DNA from: Neoarius graeffei | Taxonomy: Eukaryota; Chordata; Actinopteri; Siluriformes; Ariidae | Direction of reading: 5' to 3' | Length of the DNA: 64,000 nt | NCBI RefSeq assembly: GCF_027579695.1 | Contig: NC_083589.1 | Coordinates: 34,956,835-35,020,834 of the forward strand | Shown here: piece after piece, positions 1 to 10,398 of the stretch | How the letters are laid out: each line of letters begins with the position of its first letter | How positions within the stretch are numbered: position 1 is the stretch's first letter | Translations under genes and position numbers: made by a program | Notes under the pieces: model-generated | The model's input: only the letters and a program-made list of their open reading frames with translations | What the model was told of the DNA's origin: nothing | Databases searched by the model: none

Positions 1-1
1 A

Positions 2-217
2 CTATCCTGCTACGTACAACAACTAAAATATATTGCTCACGTTTGCCGGATGGGCAATAACCAAGTGCAAAAGCAGCTCCTGTTTGACAAAAATGGTTAC
101 AAATGGACGAAATGGGAAAATCTGCTGGGCATAGACACCCAACAGATAAGACGTATGATGATGGACAAATCAAACTTTGAGCAACTGCTGCAACTGCTAC
201 AGCAGAAGCACCCCTAG
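2..217 (+). pseudogene. Open frame tail at the left edge, probably mobile-element derived
   Basis: An open frame enters from the window edge and stops at 215-217. It reads MGNNQVQKQLLFDKNGYKWT, then ENLLGIDTQQIRRMMMDK and a glutamine/leucine-rich end. I do not recognise the family. No splice-like acceptor is seen and the surroundings are transposon-rich, so a transposon ORF end is more likely than a host exon. Confidence 0.3.
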
Positions 218-1605
218 AGAGTTTAACTTTTGACAGGGGAACATGATGATGATGATGAAGGTACTTGGCTCGGCGGCCACATGAAACGTAAACACCATGG
301 ACAGCGGCCAAACTCATAACTCTACAGACCGAAATACACAAAACCAAGTCCTACTAGGGTCTATTTTACCGATCTATGTTCAAGCATCATGCAAGTCTTC
401 CTTCTCCTTGAATAAGACCGTGCATTCAACTGCCTTTTTGACATGACTGCATCGAAATACCACTTGCAACAATATTTCACGCACTCCATCAAGAAAAAAG
501 TTAAACATGATGAACACGGGCATACTGTTTTGAGCATACGATTTTTTAAAAAGAAACTAGCTACATCAAAGTCCTTCAATAAACCCATCCTTTAGCGCAA
601 ATGAGCTTAACCTAGTTCAAAGCATGACGCTAGCAGTAGCTGCATAAAGCAAAATCGTGTGGGCCTTTCGTCAACAACAAGCCACGGCGGGCAAACATTA
701 ATAATCAAGCGTCCTTACCTTAAAACGTTGTCTTGACCACAGAACTTCTCAAGTATTTCACTTAAATCCACACGGGTTAACAACACACCCAACACAGCTA
801 GCGAGAAATGTGGATATGCGCTAGCTTTGTATTGCTATTCCCCTCAGTATGCTTACACTGTCTGCTGCCCGAACTGTGAAAATTATAGGCTACAATCTTT
901 TCATCAATTTCTTCAGTAGATGCCGTTTTAGACACTTTATTATCCCCATCGAAATATGCTATTATACTAACAGGATTATAACTCAAATCACACGACACGT
1001 ATTCAAATCACAACTGATTTATTTTACTGTTGGACAGATCATAGCATATCTAGCCTAGCTGCACATAGCCTAGCTGCTGGTACGGCTGATAACTGATAAG
1101 TAGCTGATATTCTGAACAGATTGGTGATCCTTACCTTAAAAAAGTCTGTGACTTTAGGCAACGATTCTATCATTACCTGCATCTCTCTCTTTTTTTCCTT
1201 TTATGCGCCCCACTAACATGTGAACGCTTCATCTTTCAAAGTCTCTAAATTTGTGTCTCAGTAGTCTGCAGTCTTTGGCGCGCTTTCGTGCGTGACGTTA
1301 CATTTTGTTACATTTTATTCTGGTACAGTCGTGGGTGTTCGTTTCGCGAACCACATCCACCATGTCTCTTACAGCAGGCTACTGTGCGCTCATTTATTTC
1401 TAACCTTATTTCTATCCGTACATTAATGTAGGCCCACGATTCCGACACTTTATTATTTTATTAATATTACAAGGCCCCTGATTGGCTGTGGCCCAGGGGT
1501 TTGAGCCCCCTGAAGCCCCCCCCCAAAGCGCCGGTGCATGTCCGCCATTGTCTGTGTGAGACTCGCGCGCGACAACTGTCCTTCCCGTGATTCATTTCCA
1601 GAACG
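218..1605. other. No recognisable gene
   Basis: Mixed sequence with no coding signal or splice-consistent exon. The stretch near 1270-1600 is somewhat GC-rich (gcgcgcgac, ggcgcgctttcgtgcgtgacg) but offers nothing firm. Confidence 0.45.
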
Positions 1606-1613
1606 CATTTCCC

Positions 1614-3179
1614 CAGGGGCGTCAGAAGCATTTTTAATGTGGGGGGGACACACTGGTGGGGGGTCCTCCGCCAGAAAATTTTAATTAATTTTCAACAATA
1701 AGTCCTCATTCAACTAGTCCATATATTCATCAGCCTGTTTTTAAACCCACCGCTACGCCTAAGATAATGAGATGAATGTGACACAATTTATCACCAACAA
1801 TGACTTTATGGGTGCATTTTACTTTTTATTTTGTGTTTTCTATTTAGTTTTAGATGTAACACAACATGCCACTGGGCCAAGCAATAGTGACACTCAACTG
1901 TATGTTTAAAAATAAGAATATTCATAATCTCACACAATGAACAGGCATGACATGGCATCATGCAAACTTCATAACACAAAATCACACTGTGTCCAGCAAC
2001 GGTGACACATAAAACATAACTTCACACAATGAACAGGTGCAATTTTGTTCACCACCAACAGTGACTTTAGTGGGTGCATTTTACTTTTTTCCGATTTAGC
2101 GATACTCATAACAAAAATGGCATGGCATCATGCAGTCTTCATAACACAAAATTACACTGGGTCAAGCAATGACACATAAAAGAGAACTTCACACAATGAA
2201 CAAGTGCAGTTTTGTCAACCTACATGCAATGGTGGTACTACAGTAGCATTTACAGATTAGTATAACAAATAGATTTATAGATATAACTCCTTCTTATATT
2301 GGTGCCACCACAATTTCTACCACTTCATAACTTTTATCCCCCTTTCCTTCACAATCCACCTGGAATAACATCCATATCTCTCCATCGCTTTCCTCTCTAC
2401 TATTCCTTCCCCATACACTGATTTCCCATCTTACTTTCCAGAAAACTGCCAAAGACCAGACAAAACAAGGAATCAATAAATATCATCAGAGCAGACTTGA
2501 CCTCATTCTTGGCATTACAGTAAGGCAGGCCTACTGGGTTTGAATTAAATGATAGCTAACGTTAAGCTAGCTGATACATCTCCTAACATTGACTAGCCAG
2601 CTAACTGCACTAACATTTCCATTGGGACAAAAAAGCCCTGTCCTGTGGGGAAATTTTGACTGACTTTCCGCTGCTTTGTAAAGAATGTCCTTATGTCCAT
2701 TGTGTCTGGGGAGGAGCAAATACTGCAAACAATTCATCATCAATCAAGAATACCCCATTAGGCTAAGCTTATTTCACTGTTTAGTTGGACATTAATTTAA
2801 CGTGTCCTAGGGTTAATTTTGAGGGCAGATAACAAAAGAATAAGGTTTTAGCAAAAGCTAGACATTGTGAGGTTGCAATGGGGATGACGTCACCTCCTCC
2901 ACTTTCCAGCAGCTGCACCAACATTCCTGTGCTCGCGCTAAGATTCACTTCCCTCGCGCGCGGTGAGCTGTTGTAGGGAGCGCCCGGAAAACCCGGAGTG
3001 GATTTTCAGTGCTCTGTGTTTTCTCTTATCGATCCAGTGGAATGGATTCTTTCACGAAGCAATAGAAACGGCGCTGGGTGAACTCATATTTTATGTTAAA
3101 TGTGGGAGGGTCCAAACGAAGAATTATGAAATGTGAGGGGGACACGCCCCCTTCACATTCAATGGTGGCGACGCCCATG
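1614..3179. mobile_element. hAT-type DNA transposon, non-autonomous or decayed
   Basis: Ends are CAGGGGCGTC on the left and GACGCCCATG on the right, inverted matches of hAT type. The 8-bp target duplication CATTTCCC sits at 1606-1613 and 3180-3187. GC-rich subterminal stretches (gtgggggggacac and gtgagggggacacgcccc) mirror each other. No transposase survives. The interior holds imperfect repeats of roughly 200 bp between about 1780 and 2240, sharing cttcacacaatgaacag and cataacacaaaatcacact. Confidence 0.8.
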
Positions 3180-3189
3180 CATTTCCCCT

Positions 3190-3410
3190 TCTCCGTTTTA
3201 GCCTTTTTTTATTTTTTATTTATTTATTTTTTTTACTCAGTAACGGTTGTGATGTAAAATGTACCGAAGTACACTACTTAAAAGAAAACATACTTAAGTA
3301 AAAGTAAAAGTACACTTTTTAAAAATTACTTGAAAAAGTATAAGTACACAAAAAAGCTACTCAAGTACAGTAACGCGAGTAATGTAATTCGTTACTTTCC
3401 ACCTCTGATG
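3190..3410. repeat. Fish interspersed repeat (gtaacg / aagtaaaagtaaaagtac type)
   Basis: The segment runs from ttactcagtaacgg through taagtaaaagtaaaagtac to cgagtaatgtaattcgttac and tttccacctctg. This pattern is a common decayed fish DNA-transposon relic. I judge it by resemblance only. Confidence 0.45.
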
Positions 3411-3586
3411 ATAACTAAATGTAAATTTTACAGGTATTCAATGTACAATAATCAATACATAACTGTTAATTTTACGGATATTCATTGTACAATAAAAAAG
3501 CATCTAGGAATGAATTGCGAGTGTTCTCGATTATTGGTTTTTGTGGCTCCAAAATGATGGTTGCGAGCAATGATCTACTAGACAGA

Positions 3587-4514
3587 CATCTGCGGGGGGC
3601 ACGGACCTTTTTGACCCCCCAAAGATAAAGTTGGGGGGGGCAAAAACACCCCAATAATGAAAGAAGTAGTAAACAGTACAGATGAACTCATGTTAACTGA
3701 CGATTGAAACCACCTAAACAAATAATAGCCTAGCTTTGAATGCAAAATAAGTAATCTATAGAAACGTCACCTAAAATGTTATGATCGGACATGACCCGCC
3801 CCCTTTTCCGCTTGCAATATTCCAATGGTTGGCAGTGAGTGATTGACAGGTTGCACTACGCAAAATTTACACGTCCTTTAGTGCTTTGCGCAGACTTAAG
3901 ACCTACCTGCGGAGCACCATGACTGCTCCGAGACTGAATCACTTGGCTGTTCTTTACACACACAAGGAACATACAGACCACATTGATTTGAAAAAAATTA
4001 CCAATGAGTTCAGCGCTTGTGACAGAAGGAGTGATGTTTTTGCGAAGTTTTAGGGCTGATGGGCTATTAGGGTGAATATGATTTTCTCATGTTCATGAAT
4101 ATGATTTTCTCACTGCCTACTTGTTAATTTCCGTGGCCATGAAAGAGATGTGTTGTTAAAGTTTGTAAGTAAGATTAAAATTAACTTTGTCATATCCATT
4201 AACTCTTAACAGAAACTACATTCATGTACAGTTGTCTGCCGAATTCATCTCAAAGAAAATTGCATGAAACTAAATTTGTTTATTGAATAAATTGTGTTTC
4301 ATACAATGTTTAAAGTCGTGAGATTTTTTTAATGCATCATAATAAGTTATCGTTAAAATGGGCGCTTCCCACTTGCAATGGTGAATAGTAATGAATGAAA
4401 ATGACTTACAACTGAGTCTTTGATATTCAACTACATACACTGCCGATGTCATGACGTCACGGTGCAAGAACATAATTCTGACCCCCCAATGTTGACATGA
4501 AGTTGGCGCCTATG
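3587..4514. mobile_element. Possible hAT-like element
   Basis: The left end CATCTGCGGGGGGC and right end GGCGCCTATG are flanked by near-identical octamers tagacaga and cagacaga. GC-rich subterminal parts contain gaccccccaa on both sides. No transposase is visible. Flanking parts (3410-3500 and 4620-4860) resemble each other (ctgttaattttacgg, ctgttaattctacgg), suggesting insertion into another repeat. Confidence 0.4.
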
Positions 4515-4860
4515 CAGACAGATATTTTATTTGATTTAGAGTTTTACGAAATGTGCCGGAGAGCCTCTACTGACATTTTTAAAAAAAATTTTAACAGGGC
4601 AATGATGTAATTTTAACTATCACATTCTGTTTTAGTATTACAGTTTGTCTGTGTTTAAACTACAACAATTTGTAAATTCTACAAAAAAAATGATCAATTC
4701 AACATATTCTTACTGTTAAATTAACAGTGGTATTTGGTTAGGAGTTTTACAGTATATTGATGTAAATTACACACTGCTTCATTGTTTTTGTATTTACAGT
4801 TTTTTTATGTCATGATTTTACATAAATTCACTGTTAATTCTACGGACATTTTTTACAGTG

Positions 4861-5789
4861 ACTGATCTTCTGCTGTTGCATGCTGAGATGCTTTTCTGCT
4901 CACCACATTTGTAAAGAGTTGCTATGAGTTACTATATCCTTCCTGGCAGCTCGAACCAATCTGGCCATTTTCCTCTGATCTCTCTTATCAACAAGGTGTT
5001 TGTTTTACCCACAGAACTGTCACTCACTCGATGTTGTTTGTTTTGTGCACTATTCTGTGTAAACTCTTTTTTGACAAGGGTGCAACTGGGCTTCTGGACA
5101 GTTATGAACTGAAAGTCTTATATTAGAAAGTGAAATGAATAGGACAGATGTTTTTATCCCATATTTTGTTATTTGCAGAATGTAGTTATGTACTTTCCTT
5201 TGCAGTCAGATGATATTTTTCCAGCAATGAGAATTTGAATACATTAGTGGTTTGCTTTGATTTAGCCTATCCAGTTTTGCCATTGATGCTTTAATAACAC
5301 ACAAACTGACAACAGTCAATTCCTATTGATGTCTGGTGTTTTGGTAAGCAGCCTGAAACACAACCTGTGAGTAAATGAACTGTAGGATATCTATGAGAGT
5401 TCAACTGTCTGAATAAGTACTGGAGGTCCAGTGTCTGTGCATTAGTCTATGGCTTCTGTCTCCTTCTTCTCTCACTATACTGTGTGTCTATATGTGTGAT
5501 CATCTTCAGTCCCTTGCTTGTTTGAAGCCTTCATGTTTGTACTATGACTACTTGAAATGCATGCACTAGTAGTGTAAGACAGTAAGCTAACAAAGTTCAT
5601 TTCAAAAGAAGTATGGACAAGTGGATTGATTATACACTATGCAACACAATGTTTGCTCCTGGGTAGTAAGTGCTGTTTTCTCATGCTTATACCACAAAAG
5701 AATTGAAAATGTTAATCCCCGCAAACTTTACTTTTCTGATGAATATAGAGGTATATTGAAACTTACCTATTTTCCTTGAGAAAACAGGT
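4861..5789. other. No recognisable gene
   Basis: AT-rich sequence with only short open frames. I see no splice-consistent exon and no named repeat. Confidence 0.5.
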
Positions 5790-6310
5790 GAATTGGCATC
5801 TTTTCCTTCACATAAGGTCAGGAGGATTTTGAGATTTATAATTATATTGCAAATCCCTTTCGCAAAGCAACCCTCAAGTATAGTCTCCCATCAAGTTCTC
5901 ATTATATTGTCCTTGGTAGCAGCATTCAAAATCCAGTATATCCTGATAGAAGTGCTCGCCTTGGTCCTCTGAATATGCTCCCATGTTCTCATTGAATTTA
6001 GCAGGATGAGAGTCAAGGATATGGGCTTTGAGAGACATCCTGCAGCCCATTGTGCTATAGTCTCAATGATCTCCACATAGTTTTCAGCTTTGCAATTACC
6101 CAGGAAGCCCGAACCACTCTTGCAAAGCTGTTCCAAGCTGCTTTCTTCTTCCTAGTTAGCATCTTGTGGAATTCATTGCACTCCAAGAACATCTTTATCT
6201 GTGGTCCAACGAAGACACCATCTTTGACTTTTGCCTCAGGCAGCTTCAGAAAGAATTCTGGAAGGTACTTTAAGGCTACCAACTCCTTTTCTAGAGCTGT
6301 GACAGATTTG
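5790..6310 (-). pseudogene. Degenerate transposon-encoded ORF
   Basis: Reading leftward from 6310 in shifting frames gives KVKDGVFVGPQIKMFLECNE, then GFLGNCKAENYVEIIE, MGAYSEDQGEHFYQDILDFE and QGQYNENLMGDY. It has at least one frameshift and an in-frame stop. The motifs match a multi-copy transposon-borne protein I have seen in animal genomes, but I cannot name its superfamily confidently. It abuts a Tc1 copy at about 6311. Confidence 0.5.
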
Positions 6311-7970
6311 TGTATTATGGTCAGACAAATCAATATTTCAGGGTCCGGTTGTTCAAAATATGGTTATTTTAACAGCAGGTTAACCTGTAACCATCCGTTA
6401 AAATTTTAACCTGCCATTAAAAAATTGTTTCCTGAAGCTAATTTAACCATACCATTAGCAAACCAATTGGTTTAGCCCTAACCAGTTGGTTATGACATCA
6501 CACCGTGTCAAAATGAATCCCACAATGCCATGTCCACCTTTGTGACAAGATGTTGGTACCATTTATACAGCCAAGGACGTTCGGAAAACTGCCGGAAAGG
6601 TAAAACCCTTCCTTAAGTCGCCTTATCTGTATGTCATCACAAGGCCATGTAATGTACTGATTGGACTTGAACACAAGGGCATTTGTCACTTAATTAATCA
6701 CTCTACTAACAGTTCCTTTCTCGAGGCCCTGTATCGCCAGTGACTTGGAAAAAAACTGCCGCTTGCATAAAATCTAAGGGCAGTGAGCCCCTGCTCCTCA
6801 ACGGACAATGTGTGGCTTCTTCGCGTTGGGCATTCCAAATCTTCTTGCAAAAAAATCAAATATATAACAGAGAGATTCTCTACCAAATCAGTACTGATGT
6901 CAAAGTTCTGTCTCACTATATTAAAGTAACTCATTTGGTCCTCGTCTGAATTGTTTTGGATGGCGTCCATTAACAATAAGGAACATGCCAGCAGCGTTCA
7001 CCTGTAAGATGAACATCATTTTGATGTTTACATAACCACTTGGTTAAAAGATAATGGAGGCTGGGAGGTGTGTTAACTTTAACCACTTGGTTAACTTTAA
7101 CAGAGTTTTGAACAACAGTTTAATGGTAGGTTATAGTTATTATAATGTTAAATAGTGATTTAACCATTGGTTAAAAGATAACCATGTTTTGAACAACTGA
7201 ACCCAGGTCTTTTATGAAAGAAATGGATGCTGTGTGCTCTGGACCAAAGACAAAAAGTACCATCCAGATTGTTACCAGCAACAATTACAAAATCCAGGAT
7301 CTGCCATGGTATGGGGTTGTGTCAGTGCCCTTGGGAAAGGTAACTTGCACTTCTATGATGGCAGCATTAATGCAGAAAAATACATTGAGATTTTGGAGCA
7401 ACATATGCTGCCTTCAAGACGACATCTTTTCCAGGGAGATTTCAACAAGACAATGTAAAACCACATTCTGCACACATTACAAAGGCAGGGCTGTGGAAGA
7501 AGAGGGTGTGTCCCCTCTGTCCCCACAGAGAATGTGTGGAGAATTTTGAAACAAAAAATATGACAATGATGACCCTGTACTGTTGCACATCTTAAGACCT
7601 GTTTACAGGAAGAATGGGACAAAATAACACCTGAAACACTTCATCACTTGGTGCCCGAAACATCTTTTCAGTGTTGTGAGAAGGAAAGGCAACATTATAA
7701 AGTGGAATAGCAACTTTATAGTTGCTATTATAGAAGGAATAGCAACATGATGCTTTACCGTCCCAATTTTTATTTGAAATGTGTCACAAGAATCAAAATT
7801 GAAATGTGTTTATTTTGTAAAAACAATCAAATTCATGAGTTAAAACATCACAATGTTCTGCTCCATGGTTTTGAGTGTAAGACAGGCAAAGGGTTATTCA
7901 TCATGTTTTCAGTTTTAATTTTAATCTCAACATACTGTCTCAGCATTTTCTGATTTGGGGTTGTACACTT
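6311..7970 (+). mobile_element. Decayed Tc1/mariner transposon, interrupted by a Harbinger element
   Basis: Transposase fragments flank the Harbinger insertion: tggtcagacaaatcaatat ends at the left junction and gtcttttatgaaagaaatgg resumes at the right. Right of it read TKDKKYHPDCYQQQ, VWGCVSALGKGNLHFYDGSI and NAEKYIEILEQHMLPSRR, then in another frame NVKPHSAHITKA. Frameshifts and stops make it inactive. The end near 7970 (ctgatttggggttgta) resembles a Tc1-type terminus. Confidence 0.75.
6342..7203 (-). mobile_element. PIF/Harbinger transposon with broken transposase
   Basis: Terminal inverted repeats are GGTCCGGTTGTTCAAAA on the left and, read inward from the right, GGTTCAGTTGTTCAAAA. The 3-bp duplication CAG flanks both ends. 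Reading leftward from about 6976 gives SVEEQGLTALRFYASGSFF, then NQYITWPCDDIQIRRLKEGF and FPNVLGCINGTNI. That is the Harbinger order ending at the first DDE motif (usually GCIDGTH), here asparagine instead of aspartate. Stops break the frame, and the rest of the catalytic domain is missing. Confidence 0.85.
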
Positions 7971-8037
7971 TTGTGGTATAAGCAATGAGAAAATAACACA
8001 TTACCTAGAAAAATAAAAAAATATTGTTGCAGTAAAA

Positions 8038-8375
8038 GCAAGAAGGTCCGGGTTCGAGCCCCGTGGCCGACGAGGGCCTTTCTGCGTGGAGTTTGCATGT
8101 TCTCCCCATGTCTGCGTGGGTTCCCTCCGGGTGCTCCGGTTTCCCCCACAGTCCAAAGACATGCAGGTTAGGTTAACTGGTGACTCTAAATTGACCGTAG
8201 GTGTGAATGTGAGTGTGAATGGTTGTCTGTGTCTATGTGTCAGCCCTGTGATGACCTGGCGACTTGTCCAGGGTGTACCCCGCCTTTCGCCCGTAGTCAG
8301 CTGGGATAGGCTCCAGCTTGCCTGCGACCCTGTAGAACAGGATAAAGTGGCTAGAGATAATGAGATGAGATGAGA
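8038..8375 (+). repeat. tRNA-derived SINE, 5'-truncated
   Basis: It contains the Pol III B box ggttcgagccccg and the fish SINE body gtttgcatgttctccccatg, ctccggtttcccccacag and tccagcttgcctgcgaccc, ending in gagatgagatgagatg. A 13-bp duplication TGTTGCAGTAAAA lies at 8025-8037 and 8376-8388. The A box is missing. Confidence 0.9.
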
Positions 8376-8388
8376 TGTTGCAGTAAAA

Positions 8389-9010
8389 CCAGTTGCAAGT
8401 AAAACTCACATGACACTCATCCCTTAACCTCAATTTAGAAAACTATTTTGGATGCAAAATTAAATGTGGCTCAGAAGTATTAATATTGGCTGCAGGACCC
8501 GTGTCTAAGTCACAAGTGTGCGATCATCACATTTATTCTGATGTCAAAGCTGAAGCTAATGATTAATTTGAGGCAGAAGATTACAGTCACCGTTTCCAAA
8601 ACCCTGCCAAATGAGTGCAAATGGACCTTGCCATTGCTTCAACAACGGGTGTCAGGTTTGGATAATCATTTAATTAGTGTAGATTTGTTTACCCTCCCCC
8701 CAATATTTAACCCATGTCAGCACCTAGTGTTCTCACTCCATGCTACCTTTATCACTGGTTTCTCCTCTCAGCCCCGCTTCATCACTTGTCTTTCATAACT
8801 TCCAATAAAAATATAGCTCTTAGCTGTATTGCAAAAATTGCATTAGCCTTCATGATTATATTATTTCTATAATAAATGCAGGCTACATAAATCCTGAATG
8901 TATTATTGTAGTGCTTTAAGCCATTTCTGCATTGTCATGGCTAGAGTATAAGGATATCAATTGTGTCGTTAATAAACCAGAAATTCCACGAAAATCAGAA
9001 CTTTTTTGGT
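8389..9010. other. No recognisable gene
   Basis: AT-rich intergenic or intronic sequence. No exon with matching splice sites was found. Confidence 0.5.
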
Positions 9011-9011
9011 G

Positions 9012-9102
<91 letters not shown>

Positions 9103-9103
9103 G
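9012..9103. repeat. (GATA)n microsatellite
   Basis: About 23 uninterrupted copies of GATA. Such arrays are usually length-variable. Confidence 0.98.
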
Positions 9104-9376
9104 AACACTAGCGTTTTACTGGGAAATCCACCACTCGTATTTTTCATACGAGCTATATCCAGGACATGCAGATTCAAAACTGATATAAGTCTCTATCTGT
9201 CACTCATGAGGAAATCGATGAATTGTCTTGATAAATTTGGGTACTTTTTGTTTGTGAATGTGTCTATATAATGAAAAGAAAATCACATTGGCTTGCAGTT
9301 GTGAAGTGTATCTTCACATGTTGAAAAACTCACATTTTGCAGATGAAATTCATCGTGGATTGGAGTGACATATTTG

Positions 9377-9482
9377 ACAGTTATTCCACGAAATCGAGTC
9401 GTACATGAGCTGACAGCCGACGAGGTGCATAGAAGCGAGTCGACTATAAGCCATGTACGATGAGATTGAGTGGAATAACTGT
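9377..9482. repeat. 106-bp imperfect palindrome
   Basis: ACAGTTATTCCAC at the left is the exact inverse of GTGGAATAACTGT at the right, and CGTACATG inside mirrors CATGTACG. It joins a MITE-like element (9484-9862) and looks like a transposon end structure. Confidence 0.7.
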
Positions 9483-9483
9483 T

Positions 9484-9862
9484 TTATTCTATCCACATTC
9501 ACTTTTTTTGCAAAGTCGATAAATAAAAAGTTTCTACAAAACGTCCGACAAAGTAATTTCCGCTTAGAATGTAAACAAACCAGCAAAATGAAAGTAGCAA
9601 TTTGTGAAAAATGCTATAATAATAATTCTTGAAAAATAAAAAAATATATGTTCATACCATGAAATACTTGCATTGCATATTTTGTTGCTTTTTTGTAGTT
9701 TTGTTTTCGAGTGGAGTTTTTATTTCGTCCTCGGCTGGATCAGCAACTCGCTCTGCCATTTTGTTTTTCTCTACTCACGGTATATAAGCTGATAGCCTGG
9801 TAGTAGGGTAGCCAATCAGAGTGCGCGATTGCTCATATCCAGTGAATGTGGATAGAATAATT
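9484..9862. mobile_element. MITE-like element with terminal inverted repeats
   Basis: TATTCTATCCACATTCACT at 9485 is inverted at the right end (agtgaatgtggatagaata, near 9840). The interior is AT-rich with no protein. Similar roughly 100-bp blocks at about 9250-9345 and 9978-10080 (both with gtgtctatataat-like and gaagt.tatcttc motifs) suggest it lies inside an older repeat. Confidence 0.5.
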
Positions 9863-10272
9863 CCTGATATTTAACTCCGATGATGCCACTCCCAGTGTTT
9901 TCCCGCTGACTAGACGCACATTGTCAAAATGGCGAACCGATTCAAAATTGAAATTATTTTAACTTACTTTTTTTTCTTTGTGGATGTGTCCATATAATAT
10001 AAAGAACATTACACGGTGGTGCGAAGATATGAAGTTTATCTTCTTGTGTTGAAAATATTTTCACTTGTTCACTTTGCTTACTCGTCATTATGTTCACCAC
10101 TCGAAGGTAAACTTCATATCTTCATGTAATTGTGTAATACTCGCACTATGTACATTTCCCCCAATAGGTCCAAGAAAGTCAGTGGCAGATTGTTATAAAT
10201 GGATAGTGACAAATAGTTACAAACAGATAGAAATTGATAAACTCTTGTTGTCTTCTCTCCTTTCATCCTCAG

Positions 10273-10398
10273 GTCCTATCAGTCCCTCACAGAAGATTGG
10301 TGTGCTGTAGTCGTCTTTTTGAGGTAACTGACATCAACAAAGCCCAGAAACAAGCTTCTCACCAGAGGGAAGTCTTTCTCTTCAACGACCTCATTGTG
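10273..10398 (+). CDS. iqsec3: iqsec3 coding exon (PH domain, first in window)
   Basis: The exon has 42 codons in phase 0. Acceptor is ttcatcctcag, donor is GTG followed by gtaaaa. It encodes PH-domain strands from [10 protein letters not shown] to [13 protein letters not shown]. The first residues continue an upstream exon that I could not find between 1 and 10272. Confidence 0.93.

Noticed and set aside
1..10272. Upstream iqsec3 exons (Sec7 domain or PH start)
   Set aside because: I looked for the conserved Sec7 and early PH text with matching splice phases and found none; these exons must lie to the left of the window.
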